Positions 7,362-16,462 of a stretch of 64,000 bases of DNA are shown in pieces. Positions within the stretch are counted from its first letter, which is position 1, and every line of letters begins with the position of its first letter. Origin of the DNA: Idiomarina sp. (GTDB lineage: Bacteria > Pseudomonadota > Gammaproteobacteria > Enterobacterales > Alteromonadaceae); assembly GCA_022565355.1 (NCBI GenBank), contig JAIUMU010000004.1:1-64000 (forward strand). The letters run 5' to 3'. Under the pieces are notes generated by a model, which had not been told where the DNA came from, did not search any database, and was given only the letters and a program-made list of their open reading frames with translations. The translations under genes were made by a program, and so were the position numbers.

Positions 7362-7895
7362 TTACTTGTTTTCTTGCGCTCGAGCGTATGAAGATTCGAT
7401 TTCCGCTTTTGCTTCATCGATATCGCCCCAACCTTCAACTTTCACCCACTTGCCTTTTTCTAGCTCTTTGTAGCGCTCGAAAAAGTGCGTGATTTGCGCG
7501 CGCAATAGCTCAGGTAAATCATTTACGTTTTCAATATGATCGTACTCTTTGCTCAATTTGCTGATTGGCACAGCGATTACTTTGGCATCTTCACCTGATT
7601 CATCGCTCATTTTCAACACACCTACTGGGCGGCAGCGAATTACTGAGCCAGCTTGCAGTGGGTATGGTGTAGGAACCAAGATATCTACTGGGTCGCCATC
7701 AAGTGACAAGGTGTCGTTTACATAACCGTAGTTGCACGGATAGAACATGGGTGCCGACATGAACCGATCAACGAACAATGCGCCAGTATCTTTATCTACT
7801 TCGTATTTAATCGGATTCGCATTAGCTGGAATCTCGATGATTACGTTAATTTCGTCTGGCAGATTTTTGCCCGCAGGTATGTCTTTCAAGCTCAT
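7362..7895 (-). CDS. ppa: inorganic pyrophosphatase, family I
   Basis: This 177-residue soluble enzyme hydrolyses pyrophosphate to two phosphates and so pulls biosynthetic reactions forward. The family I signature DGDPVD is at 66-71, with the active-site segments [23 protein letters not shown] and KWVKVEGW in the expected order. Its length equals the E. coli protein. It needs Mg2+ and acts in the cytoplasm as a hexamer. It has its own 111-base upstream gap after fbp, while the ABC ATPase gene follows after only 3 bases. Confidence 0.97.
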   Translation of the reverse strand: MSLKDIPAGKNLPDEINVIIEIPANANPIKYEVDKDTGALFVDRFMSAPMFYPCNYGYVNDTLSLDGDPVDILVPTPYPLQAGSVIRCRPVGVLKMSDESGEDAKVIAVPISKLSKEYDHIENVNDLPELLRAQITHFFERYKELEKGKWVKVEGWGDIDEAKAEIESSYARAQENK

Positions 7896-8006
7896 ATCAA
7901 TATCCTTACTTCATACAAATGATAATGTTTAAATTAAAATGGTTTACGATGGCTTCAGTATATCTAACGTTGTATCAGAATCCCAAAGTAATCGAACGAT
8001 TATGGA

Positions 8007-9008
8007 TTAAACTTTAGGCGTATCGGGCCGATCGCACTGATACTTTTTATAGTAGCCTAGGCAGGAATCCACCTCTGCACGAGAACCCATAATTACCGAT
8101 ACGCGCTCGTGAATATCGGTAGGCTGAATACTCATAATACGTTCATAGCCAGTACTTGAACGTCCGCCCGCTTGTTCAACTAAAAAGCTCATTGGGTTCG
8201 CTTCATACATTAAGCGTAATTTGCATGGCTTTTCTGGGTTCTTACAATCGGCGGGATACATAAAAATACCGCTGCGTGAAAGCACGCGATGCACATCAGA
8301 AACCATGGCTGCATTCCAGCGCATATTAAAGTTCTTTTTGCGCACACCAAGCTCACCCGAGAGCAAATCCGAAATGTAATGTTCCATCGGGCTAGTCCAG
8401 AAGCGCCGGTTCGACATGTTAATCGCGAATTCCTGCGTTTGTTCCGCAAGCGTTACTTTTTCCACGGTAAGTAAGAACTCGCCGATGGAATGATCTAGGG
8501 TAAACATTTTCACGCCGTTGCCAGTAGTAAGTACTAACATCGTTGAAGGGCCATATAAGATATAGCCCGCTGCGATTTGCTCATCGCCCGTTTGCAGAAA
8601 CAATTCAGTGCCTTCAGCAGGATGGTCTGGTTTTTCCAGAATGGAGAAAATAGTGCCTACTGAGCCGTTGATATCAATGTTGGAACTGCCATCGAGAGGA
8701 TCAAAAGCCACTAAATACTTAGCATCTGGATTTCCCATTACCACGAAATCTTCTTCTTCGGAGGCAACGGCATGCACCAAGTTGGTTTCTAACAACATGC
8801 TTTTTATGAGCTGATTGGATACTACATCAAGCTTCTTTTGGGTTTCGCCTTGCACGTTTTCATCTAGCGTTGAGCCAAGCGTGCCAGCCAAACTGCCTTG
8901 GTGAAGACGGAAAGAGATTTCTTTTGCTGCAATGAGAAGGGTGTTGATCACGGAAATTAAGTGCAAAGGAACGTGATCGTTGTTCAGAACGGGAATCAAG
9001 CGTTGCAT
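8007..9008 (-). CDS. fbp: fructose-1,6-bisphosphatase class I
   Basis: This 333-residue enzyme of gluconeogenesis removes the 1-phosphate of fructose 1,6-bisphosphate. It shows [11 protein letters not shown] (metal and phosphate site) and the class I signature region around [19 protein letters not shown]. The length matches E. coli Fbp (332). The start is supported by AGAGG shortly upstream. It is transcribed away from mpl. With fba, pgk and tkt later in the window it forms part of the sugar-phosphate set, although it is not in their operon. Confidence 0.97.
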   Translation of the reverse strand: MQRLIPVLNNDHVPLHLISVINTLLIAAKEISFRLHQGSLAGTLGSTLDENVQGETQKKLDVVSNQLIKSMLLETNLVHAVASEEEDFVVMGNPDAKYLVAFDPLDGSSNIDINGSVGTIFSILEKPDHPAEGTELFLQTGDEQIAAGYILYGPSTMLVLTTGNGVKMFTLDHSIGEFLLTVEKVTLAEQTQEFAINMSNRRFWTSPMEHYISDLLSGELGVRKKNFNMRWNAAMVSDVHRVLSRSGIFMYPADCKNPEKPCKLRLMYEANPMSFLVEQAGGRSSTGYERIMSIQPTDIHERVSVIMGSRAEVDSCLGYYKKYQCDRPDTPKV

Positions 9009-9117
9009 GATTAGCCTCTGGTTTTGAGTTTAGTACGTTACTGGGAACGCGCGCTAGTTTACCTGAAAGCGTAGCTGAAAGCTTCCTTTTTGCGCAGATG
9101 CTAGCGTGAATGCGAAG

Positions 9118-9126
9118 TGGTATAAT
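9118..9126 (+). promoter_or_regulatory. extended -10 promoter of the mpl operon
   Basis: TGGTATAAT gives a perfect -10 TATAAT (9121-9126) with the upstream TG of an extended -10. No good -35 is seen, which is usual for this type. Transcription would begin near 9133, about 40 bases before mpl, and probably covers the genes through panP. Confidence 0.6.
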
Positions 9127-9172
9127 CCGAGGTTATTCGTGAAGCGCTAGCGTAAAGCAGCAGGGGCACTTG

Positions 9173-10636
9173 ATGGCACATATTCATATTCTTGGTATCT
9201 GCGGTACATTTATGGGCGGTATCGCCGCGTTGGCTAAATCGATGGGGCACCGAGTTACCGGCAGCGATCGGAATATTTATCCACCGATGAGCACGCAACT
9301 TGAAAAACTAGGTATTGCTGTATTCGCAGACGATGATTTGAGCCAGCTTGAGCCAGCGCCTGATTTAGTGATTATTGGTAATGCGCTTAGCCGTGGCCAT
9401 GTTCTTGTTGAGCATGTGTTGCAGCGCCGGCTGCCCTATACCTCAGGCCCGCAATGGCTTGGTGAGCAGGTGTTGCGCCAAAAGCATGTGCTAGCGATAG
9501 CCGGTACCCACGGGAAAACAACCACCGCTTCTATGTTGGTGTGGATTCTCGAACAAGCAGGCCTCGACCCAAGTTTCTTGGTGGGTGGCGTGGTGCAGCC
9601 TTATGGTGAAACGGCGCGGTTAACAACCAGCCCATATTTCGTAATTGAGGCTGATGAGTACGATACAGCGTTCTTCGATAAGCGCTCTAAGTTCTTACAT
9701 TATTTTGCCAACACCTTGGTGATCAATAATCTTGAATTTGATCATGCCGATATTTTTTCTGATTTAGCGGCAATCCAACAGCAGTTTGCCTACGTTATAC
9801 GCACGGTGCCAAGTGATGGCCAAGTGATTTATCCACAGCAACCTTCAGTGCAGGAAGTATTGGCACGTGGATGCTGGTCGCAACGCATTGCAACGGGCAC
9901 CGCAGAAGGTTGGCAAGTACACTTACTGAATGCGGCGGGCAATGCATTCCAAGTACTGCATCATAATCAGGTTGTTGCCCAAGTGGATTGGCAGTTGATT
10001 GGTAAGCACAATGCCGAAAATGCGTTGATGGCCATCATAGCCGCAGCACAAGTGGGTATAAAGCCAGAGCAAGCTGCCGCTGCATTGCAGCAATTTACGG
10101 CACCGGCGCGCCGTTTAGAATTTAAAGGCGCCTATGGTAACGTGCGGGTGTACGATGATTTTGCTCATCACCCCACCGCTATCGCAACCACCATTCAGGC
10201 GATGCGGGCGCAAATAGGCCCGAACGATCGTTTAATCGCCATTTTTGAACCCCGTTCCAATACAATGAAAGCGGGAGTGCACAAAAATACCTTAGCCCCA
10301 GCATTTGCAGGCGCTGATATGGTGTATGGTTTACAACCCGAGCAACAAGGTGGCTGGCAACTTCATCAGGCTTTAGCGGCGGCTGGAATGCCGGTGCATG
10401 TTGCGCAAACGGTGCCGGAGTTAGTAGCGGAATTGCAACAGCATTATCAAGATCGACAGGCAACATCCGCTGGTTCACATGAACTAAATGCAAACGCGCA
10501 AAACAGCAAAGGCGAACACGCTAAGGCGGCAGTGCAAGAACACTGGGTAGTAATGAGCAATGGCGCTTTCGGCGGTATTCACCCACTATTGGCAACAGCA
10601 TTAGAAGGCGTAGCGAACTATGAAAACAGCAGATAA
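9173..10636 (+). CDS. mpl: UDP-MurNAc:L-Ala-gamma-D-Glu-meso-DAP ligase
   Basis: This Mur-ligase family enzyme of 487 residues re-attaches the tripeptide freed during wall turnover to UDP-MurNAc. Visible features are the N-terminal nucleotide fold ([12 protein letters not shown]), the ATP loop [10 protein letters not shown] (111-120), [26 protein letters not shown], and [10 protein letters not shown] typical of Mpl and MurC. The residue after GICGT is F, a mark of Mpl rather than MurC. AGGGG at 9162-9166 favours ATG 9173 over TTG 9170. Its 3' end overlaps ubiX by 17 bases. Together with anmK, amgK and murU further along it equips the cell for wall recycling. Confidence 0.95.
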   Translation: MAHIHILGICGTFMGGIAALAKSMGHRVTGSDRNIYPPMSTQLEKLGIAVFADDDLSQLEPAPDLVIIGNALSRGHVLVEHVLQRRLPYTSGPQWLGEQVLRQKHVLAIAGTHGKTTTASMLVWILEQAGLDPSFLVGGVVQPYGETARLTTSPYFVIEADEYDTAFFDKRSKFLHYFANTLVINNLEFDHADIFSDLAAIQQQFAYVIRTVPSDGQVIYPQQPSVQEVLARGCWSQRIATGTAEGWQVHLLNAAGNAFQVLHHNQVVAQVDWQLIGKHNAENALMAIIAAAQVGIKPEQAAAALQQFTAPARRLEFKGAYGNVRVYDDFAHHPTAIATTIQAMRAQIGPNDRLIAIFEPRSNTMKAGVHKNTLAPAFAGADMVYGLQPEQQGGWQLHQALAAAGMPVHVAQTVPELVAELQQHYQDRQATSAGSHELNANAQNSKGEHAKAAVQEHWVVMSNGAFGGIHPLLATALEGVANYENSR

Positions 10637-11246
10637 GCGAATTACCTTAGCAATCACGGGTGCATCTGGAGCGCCATATGCGCTGCGCTTATTGGAGTGT
10701 ATGTTGGCGCAAGGGCAGGAAGTTTCATTGCTGATCTCTAGTGCTGCGCGAGTAGTATTTGCTACAGAAGAAAACTTAAAGTTGCCGGGTTCGCCTGAGG
10801 CACTACAAACATTTTTATGTGAACGCTATCAAGTACCAACATCACAACTGAAGGTGTATGGCAAAGAAGAGTGGTTTTCCCCTGTAGCTTCTGGGTCGGC
10901 GGCACCAAAGCGCATGGTGGTATGCCCGTGCTCTACCGGTACGCTATCGGCGATCGCTACCGGCGCGAGTGATAACCTTATTGAACGCGCCGCCGATGTG
11001 GTGATAAAAGAGCGCGGACAGCTTATTTTAGTGCCGCGCGAAATGCCGCTGAGCAGCATTCATTTAGAACATATGCTGAATCTTTCGCGCTTGGGCGTTA
11101 CAATCATGCCCGCCGCACCTGGTTTTTATCATCAACCACAATCCATTGCTGATTTGGTTGATTTTGTGGTGGCCCGTATCCTTGATCATTTGGGCCTTGA
11201 TCAACAATTAATGAGCCGCTGGGGCTACGACCAGCGCAATTCTTAA
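10620..11246 (+). CDS. ubiX: flavin prenyltransferase UbiX
   Basis: This 208-residue protein of the UbiX/Pad1 flavoprotein family makes prenylated FMN, the cofactor of the decarboxylase UbiD in ubiquinone synthesis. It shows [15 protein letters not shown] near the start, [14 protein letters not shown], and the C-terminal [18 protein letters not shown] that shapes the FMN and prenyl site. Its start lies inside the end of mpl, so it is probably translated by coupling. The mpl-ubiX order is common in gammaproteobacteria. ubiD is not in the window. Confidence 0.95.
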   Translation: MKTADKRITLAITGASGAPYALRLLECMLAQGQEVSLLISSAARVVFATEENLKLPGSPEALQTFLCERYQVPTSQLKVYGKEEWFSPVASGSAAPKRMVVCPCSTGTLSAIATGASDNLIERAADVVIKERGQLILVPREMPLSSIHLEHMLNLSRLGVTIMPAAPGFYHQPQSIADLVDFVVARILDHLGLDQQLMSRWGYDQRNS

Positions 11247-11268
11247 GCGAATTTACCCGGAGTATTCA

Positions 11269-12201
11269 ATGACCAACGCTCTCGAAATTAGCGGGCTGCG
11301 AAAAATCTATCGCGGCGGCTTGGTAGCCTTGAAAGGGCTCGATTTAACCGTTAAGGAAGGCGATTTTTACGCATTGCTCGGCCCAAATGGGGCAGGTAAA
11401 TCTACTACGATCGGTATTATCTCTTCACTTGTGAATAAAACCGCAGGGCAGGTAAAAGTATTTGGTTATGATTTAGATACCCAGATTAACCAAGTAAAAG
11501 AACACATCGGCTTGGTGCCGCAAGAGTTTAACTTCAATCAATTTGAAACGGTTCTGCAAATTGTTGTAAACCAAGCAGGTTATTACGGTGTTTCCCGCGC
11601 GTTAGCGCGCGAGCGTGCAGAGAAATATTTGAATCAATTAGGGCTATGGGAAAAGCGCAATGATCGTGCCCGTACTCTTTCTGGTGGTATGAAGCGCCGC
11701 CTGATGATCGCTCGCGCTTTGTTGCACGAACCAAAATTGTTAATTCTTGATGAGCCCACCGCTGGTGTGGATATCGAATTGCGCCGCTCCATGTGGGAGT
11801 TTCTAACGCGCATTAACAAGCAGGGCGTAACCATTATTCTCACCACGCACTATCTTGAAGAAGCGGAAGTGTTGTGCCGGAATATTGGCATTATCGATAA
11901 AGGGCAAATTATCGAGAACACCACAATGAAATCGCTACTGGGTAAACTTAATATTGAAACCTTCGTGCTGGATATCGCCGAGAATGGCAAAACGCCGGTA
12001 ATAGAAAGTGCCACGATGCGCATCATTGATGATCACACCATAGAAGTGGATGTTGCTAAATCGGCGGGCTTAAACTCGGTGTTCAGCGAGTTAACCGAAC
12101 AAGGTATTAAGGTACTTTCTATGCGTAATAAAGCGAACCGCTTAGAAGAATTATTCGTTAACCTGGTGGAACAGGGCCGCGATACGAAGGAGCAAGTGTA
12201 G
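11269..12201 (+). CDS. yadG: ABC exporter ATP-binding protein, YadG family
   Basis: This 310-residue ATPase has Walker A GPNGAGKST (38-46), signature LSGGMKRR, Walker B LLILDEPTAGVD, switch THYLEEAE, and a C-terminal extension of about 80 residues typical of ABC-2 exporters. It pairs with the permease that begins 1 base after its stop. The pair matches E. coli YadG/YadH, whose substrate is not known. It starts 22 bases after ubiX behind an ACCCGGAG-type ribosome site. Confidence 0.9.
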   Translation: MTNALEISGLRKIYRGGLVALKGLDLTVKEGDFYALLGPNGAGKSTTIGIISSLVNKTAGQVKVFGYDLDTQINQVKEHIGLVPQEFNFNQFETVLQIVVNQAGYYGVSRALARERAEKYLNQLGLWEKRNDRARTLSGGMKRRLMIARALLHEPKLLILDEPTAGVDIELRRSMWEFLTRINKQGVTIILTTHYLEEAEVLCRNIGIIDKGQIIENTTMKSLLGKLNIETFVLDIAENGKTPVIESATMRIIDDHTIEVDVAKSAGLNSVFSELTEQGIKVLSMRNKANRLEELFVNLVEQGRDTKEQV

Positions 12202-12202
12202 T

Positions 12203-12976
12203 ATGCGAAATCCAATTCATTTCACGGCATTGAAAACCATTTGGATTAAAGAGTGCACGCGGTTTTTACGCATTTGGGTGCAAACCTTAGTACCGCCAGC
12301 AATCACCATGACCCTCTATTTCGTTATTTTCGGTAGCCTTATTGGTAGCCGTATCGGCGAAATGGGCGGCGTAAGCTACATGGAATTTATTGTGCCTGGC
12401 TTAATTATGATGTCGGTGATCACCAATGCGTATTCGAATGTGGCATCGTCGTTCTTTAGCGCCAAGTTTCAGCGCAACCTTGAAGAAATGTTGGTAGCGC
12501 CAGTATCGAATATTACGATTATTCTTGGGTATGTGGGCGGCGGTGTTGCGCGCGCATTAATTGTTGCCGTGATCGTTACTTTGGTGTCGGGTATCTTTGT
12601 TGATTATCGTATCGAAAACTTTGCCATGGTTGTGCTTACCGTAGTGCTCACCGCCACCTTGTTTGCGATGGGCGGCTTATTGAATGCTATGTTCGCGAAA
12701 ACCTTCGATGATATCTCCATTATTCCAACCTTTATACTTACGCCGCTTACCTATTTAGGTGGGGTATTTTACTCGATCACGTTGTTACCTGATTTTTGGC
12801 AAACGGTTTCTCAGTTCAACCCGATTATCTATATGGTAAATGGCTTCCGTTATGGCTTTATTGGCGTTTCGGATATTGCTCCGGTTACCGCCATTGCGGT
12901 TTTGTTGGTGTTTAATGCAGCCTTCTTTGTGCTCGCTTGGTGGCTACTACGCCGCGGCACCGGTACCCGTACCTAA
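12203..12976 (+). CDS. yadH: ABC-2 permease, YadH family
   Basis: This 257-residue membrane protein has six hydrophobic segments and the ABC-2 signature zone (FSAKFQRNLEEMLVAPVSN, then PTFILTPLTYLGGVFYS and LPDFWQTVSQFNPIIYMVNGFRYGF). It forms the channel of the YadGH exporter. The cargo is unknown. The stop TAA shares bases with the next start (TAATG), implying coupled translation with the methyltransferase-like gene. Confidence 0.9.
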   Translation: MRNPIHFTALKTIWIKECTRFLRIWVQTLVPPAITMTLYFVIFGSLIGSRIGEMGGVSYMEFIVPGLIMMSVITNAYSNVASSFFSAKFQRNLEEMLVAPVSNITIILGYVGGGVARALIVAVIVTLVSGIFVDYRIENFAMVVLTVVLTATLFAMGGLLNAMFAKTFDDISIIPTFILTPLTYLGGVFYSITLLPDFWQTVSQFNPIIYMVNGFRYGFIGVSDIAPVTAIAVLLVFNAAFFVLAWWLLRRGTGTRT

Positions 12977-13779
12977 TGAGTGAGTTTGCATCACGCGCCA
13001 TTACCAGCAACCAAACGGGGATTCATGCTGATATTCCCGCTTTGGTTGCCAAGTATTGGCAGCACGAGTTTTTAAAGCCCGTAGCTGAACATAGCCAAGC
13101 AGCTTTCGCACAAGTAGCAGAGCGATTGGCGAGCTTCGCTGGGCCGCTAATTTTAGATTCTTGCTGCGGTGTTGGCGAAAGTACTGCCGAGTTAGCGCAG
13201 CGTTATCCAGAAGCGCTAGTGGTGGGTATCGATAAATCGGCGCATCGCTTGGGTAAGCATGTGTTTCATAAAAAAGCTTCAGCACATTGTGGCGAGTACA
13301 TATTGGTGCGGGCCGATTTAAATGATTTTTGGCGGTTGGCTGCAGCAGCAAATTGGCAGCCGAAGCGCCACTTTTTGCTTTATCCGAACCCATGGCCGAA
13401 GAAAAAGCACCTTGGCCGCCGTTGGCATGGCGCACCGGTATTTCCAGCCTTTGTGCAATTGGGCGGCACGATAGAGTTACGCAGTAATTGGCCCATTTAT
13501 GTTGGTGAGTTCGCTTTGGCGCTGGCGTGTGTAGGAATAAACGCCGAGGTTCGGCAGTTGCCTGAGCAAGTTGAGCCAATCACCCCATTTGAGCGTAAAT
13601 ACCAAGCGAGTGGGCAACCTTTGTGGCAGTTAACGGCCAATCTAGCTGGGGCGAACCTCGTAGCACCGGAAAACATTGAATATTTGGCGCAGCACGCCGC
13701 CGAACTAGCCGAAAGCGGTGAGGGTGTGCTAAAGTCTGCGGCTCGAAATTTTGCGTTAGGAGATGCGCGTGGCGCCTAA
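12976..13779 (+). CDS. TrmB-like SAM-dependent methyltransferase
   Basis: This 267-residue protein has a Rossmann methyltransferase core. Motif I is LILDSCCGVGESTAELAQR, the acidic motif II is VVGIDKSAHRLGKH, and YPNPWPKKKHLGRRWHG corresponds to the F-P-D-P-W-x-K-K segment of tRNA (guanine-46-N7) methyltransferase TrmB. The D of PDPW, which is important in TrmB, is N here, and GSG is replaced by CCG. It may therefore be a divergent paralogue with another RNA target rather than the housekeeping TrmB, which usually sits elsewhere. ATG 12976 overlaps the yadH stop. Confidence 0.75.
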   Translation: MSEFASRAITSNQTGIHADIPALVAKYWQHEFLKPVAEHSQAAFAQVAERLASFAGPLILDSCCGVGESTAELAQRYPEALVVGIDKSAHRLGKHVFHKKASAHCGEYILVRADLNDFWRLAAAANWQPKRHFLLYPNPWPKKKHLGRRWHGAPVFPAFVQLGGTIELRSNWPIYVGEFALALACVGINAEVRQLPEQVEPITPFERKYQASGQPLWQLTANLAGANLVAPENIEYLAQHAAELAESGEGVLKSAARNFALGDARGA

Positions 13780-15415
13780 ATCCACTGCTGAAGCAAGTAT
13801 GGAAGCCCTCTACAGGATCTTTACCGTTCCTGAGGCACCTGATTCCACACTTGGTAAAATCGAAAAGCATTTATCTGAGAATCTTGAAGGGTTCCTTTCT
13901 TCGCATATTGTTACGCAAGAACGGCCCTTGCATGAGATTGAGCGTGATTTTGCCTATAGCGATATCCCCGAACAACCAGAGTTTGTATCTGATCACACCG
14001 ATAAATTACTAAAAAAACTAGTAGCGCAATCTGTGCACACGGCTTCACCACGGTTTATCGGCCACATGACCTCGGCGTTACCGTATTTTCTTTTACCATT
14101 AGCGAAACTAATGGTGGGTTTGAACCAGAATTTGGTGAAGATCGAAACCTCGAAAGCCTTTACGCCAATGGAGCGGCAAACGCTCGGCATGATGCACCAT
14201 TTGGTATACGGCGAGCAGCCAGCGTTTTATGAACGATGGATGCATAATGCGGATCACTCGCTCGGAGCCTTTTGCTCTGGCGGCACCATTGCAAATATTT
14301 CTGCACTTTGGGTGGCGCGTAACAACTTATTGGCGCCACGCGATGATTTTGCCGGGGTTGCTGCGGAAGGATTAGCAGCAGGTTTATCAGCGTATGGCTA
14401 TAAACGCTTAGTGGTATTAGTTTCGGAACGTGGCCATTATTCATTAAGTAAGGCTGCTGATGTATTAGGCATTGGCCGCAAGAACTTTGTAAGTGTACCT
14501 GCCGATGAAAATAACCGCATAAAGCTCGATGCCCTACGCGAAATTGCCGCACAAGTAACTGCTGAAGGCGGCCGGGTAATGGCTATTGTAGGTATTGCCG
14601 GCACTACGGAAACGGGCCATATCGATCCGCTCCGAGAAATGGCGGCGGTAGCAAAAGAATATGCCGCGCACTTCCATGTAGATGCCGCATGGGGTGGCGC
14701 CACCTTGATGTCGTCTACGTATCGGAAATTGCTGGATGGTATTGAACTAGCCGATAGTTTAACCATTGATGCGCATAAGCAAATGTATGTGCCCATGGGC
14801 GCAGGTATGGTGCTATTTAAAGATCCGGCCCTAGTAAACGCTATCGAACATCACGCGGAATATGTTATTCGCCGCGGCTCCAAAGATTTGGGTAGCCATA
14901 CCATGGAGGGCTCTCGCCCAGGCATGGCCATGTTGGTATATTCCGCTTTGCATGTAATGGGCCGAACAGGCTATGAATTGTTGATTGATACCGGCATTGA
15001 GCGAGCGAAGAAGTTTGCCACAATGATTGAGCAACAAGACGACTTTGAGGTAATTTCATACCCTGAATTATGTTTGCTTACTTATCGGTATGTGCCGAGT
15101 GAAATCAAAGCCGCGCTGGTAAATGCAACGGCTGAACAGGTAGCTGCCGTTACGCCGCACTTGAACATTCTTACGCGTTTCATTCAGAAAACGCAGCGTG
15201 AAAACGGCCGCTCGTTTGTTTCCCGTACTAAATTAAACCCAGTTAAATATCATCGTGAAGGGACGTTAGTATTTCGTACGGTATTGGCGAATCCACTTAC
15301 TACCGCAGAGATGTTGGCAGAAATAATCGCCGAACAGCGCGAGATAGCCGCTAGCGCGCCATCCTTGCGGCAACACATTCTTGATGCGGCAAAACGCTGT
15401 GGATTAACGGCATAG
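13769..15415 (+). CDS. panP: PLP-dependent aspartate 1-decarboxylase PanP
   Basis: This pyridoxal-phosphate group II decarboxylase of about 548 residues makes beta-alanine from aspartate for pantothenate. It shows HMTSALPYFLLPLAKLM, the cofactor-stacking and Asp region HVDAAWGGA, and the Schiff-base Lys337 in TIDAHKQMYVPMGAG. The pattern and length fit Vibrio/Shewanella-type PanP better than glutamate decarboxylase. I chose GTG 13769 because AGGAG at 13758-13762 is properly spaced; ATG 13763 two codons earlier has no spacing at all. It overlaps the preceding gene. It converges on panC-panB, so context supports the role, and no panD is seen in the window. Confidence 0.87.
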   Translation: MAPKSTAEASMEALYRIFTVPEAPDSTLGKIEKHLSENLEGFLSSHIVTQERPLHEIERDFAYSDIPEQPEFVSDHTDKLLKKLVAQSVHTASPRFIGHMTSALPYFLLPLAKLMVGLNQNLVKIETSKAFTPMERQTLGMMHHLVYGEQPAFYERWMHNADHSLGAFCSGGTIANISALWVARNNLLAPRDDFAGVAAEGLAAGLSAYGYKRLVVLVSERGHYSLSKAADVLGIGRKNFVSVPADENNRIKLDALREIAAQVTAEGGRVMAIVGIAGTTETGHIDPLREMAAVAKEYAAHFHVDAAWGGATLMSSTYRKLLDGIELADSLTIDAHKQMYVPMGAGMVLFKDPALVNAIEHHAEYVIRRGSKDLGSHTMEGSRPGMAMLVYSALHVMGRTGYELLIDTGIERAKKFATMIEQQDDFEVISYPELCLLTYRYVPSEIKAALVNATAEQVAAVTPHLNILTRFIQKTQRENGRSFVSRTKLNPVKYHREGTLVFRTVLANPLTTAEMLAEIIAEQREIAASAPSLRQHILDAAKRCGLTA

Positions 15416-15431
15416 CCATTGAATTGTATTA

Positions 15432-15476
15432 ACGCATATGAAAAAGACGCATATGAAAAAGGTGCATACGAAAAAA
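15432..15476. repeat. three tandem copies of a 15-bp unit
   Basis: ACGCATATGAAAAAG occurs twice in a row (15432-15446 and 15447-15461), followed by a third copy with four changes (15462-15476) that runs into the terminator stem. It lies between the convergent panP and panC genes. No open frame or known function is apparent. Confidence 0.8.
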
Positions 15477-15495
15477 GGGCCGCAAGGCCCTTTTT
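15471..15495. terminator. bidirectional terminator between panP and panC
   Basis: AAAAAAGGGCC and GGCCCTTTTT pair around a GCAA loop, giving a T run in both directions. It serves panP (+) and the dksA-panC unit (-). Confidence 0.85.
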
Positions 15496-15519
15496 CTATG
15501 TACTGCGCAAATAGAGGAA

Positions 15520-16383
15520 TTACAGGCTTACTTCAAGGTTATCAATAAGCCGAGTTTTGCCCATGTAGGCAGCCACTAAGATCACGAGCTCACGCTCACC
15601 TTCTCGCACTGTTCCCAAATCACGCTGGCTGCGAATGCTTACATAATCTGGGGTAAAGCCAGCTTGCTTCAATTGCAGTTGGCATTGGCTCTCAATGGTT
15701 TTAATGTGTTCTTCGCTTACGCTAGGTGCGTGCTCTTGCAAAGCAGCCGCAGCGCTTTGCATGGTGCGGTAAATAGCGGTTGCTTGCTCGCGTTCGCCAG
15801 CCGATAGGTAGCCATTTCGCGAGCTCAGGGCTAGGCCATTGCTGGCGCGTTCAGTAGCTACACCGTGAATGATTACAGGCATCGAAAGATCAGCCACCAT
15901 CAGGCGAATTACCATCAGTTGTTGATAATCTTTTTTGCCAAATACCGCATGATCTGGCTGCACCATGTTAAATAGCTTATTTACGATAGTGGCTACACCG
16001 CGAAAATGCCCAGGCCTTGAAGCACCACAAAGAATATCGCTGATCGCGGGCACTTCAATATAGGTTTGCTCTGCTAACCCTCGTGGGTACACCATTTCAG
16101 TAGTAGGCGTAAATACCGCATGCGCACCGGCTTGTTCGAGCTTTTCCATATCAGCGGCAAGGGTACGCGGATAGCTATCCAAATCTTCGTTAGCGCCAAA
16201 TTGCATTGGGTTTACATAAATACTTACGATCACTTTATCGGCAAGCGTTTTGGCGTGCTCCACCAAGCGTAAATGACCCGCATGTAAGTTGCCCATGGTA
16301 GGCACGAAAGCCACACTGGCCTGTTCATTGGCCCAGGCCGTACGGGTGTTTCGAAGCGCTTCAAGGGTGCTTAGCTGTAGCAT
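15520..16383 (-). CDS. panC: pantothenate synthetase
   Basis: This 287-residue nucleotidyltransferase joins pantoate and beta-alanine using ATP, the last step of pantothenate synthesis. The HIGH-type motif HAGH is at 34-37 after VAFVPTMGNL. FGKKDYQQLMVIRLMVADL and LSSRNGYLS are further family landmarks. It lies 79 bases after panB as the last gene of the unit that starts near dksA, and it faces panP, which makes its beta-alanine. Confidence 0.97.
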   Translation of the reverse strand: MLQLSTLEALRNTRTAWANEQASVAFVPTMGNLHAGHLRLVEHAKTLADKVIVSIYVNPMQFGANEDLDSYPRTLAADMEKLEQAGAHAVFTPTTEMVYPRGLAEQTYIEVPAISDILCGASRPGHFRGVATIVNKLFNMVQPDHAVFGKKDYQQLMVIRLMVADLSMPVIIHGVATERASNGLALSSRNGYLSAGEREQATAIYRTMQSAAAALQEHAPSVSEEHIKTIESQCQLQLKQAGFTPDYVSIRSQRDLGTVREGERELVILVAAYMGKTRLIDNLEVSL

Positions 16384-16462
16384 AACGAGTTCTCTGTTCT
16401 GTAGTGCGATTCAGTGCCATTTAGTGCAACAAGGCTGGTGCGGCTTACTCTAACCATCGCTG

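Noticed and set aside
7896-8006. AT-rich stretch with GATAATGTTT before ppa as a Fur or Zur box
   Set aside because: Only half-site similarity and no good dyad symmetry; too weak to call although it would suit a metal role for the downstream ABC genes.
13001-13579. A 192-codon open frame on the - strand
   Set aside because: It lies fully inside the TrmB-like gene in another frame, has no family motif and no ribosome site.
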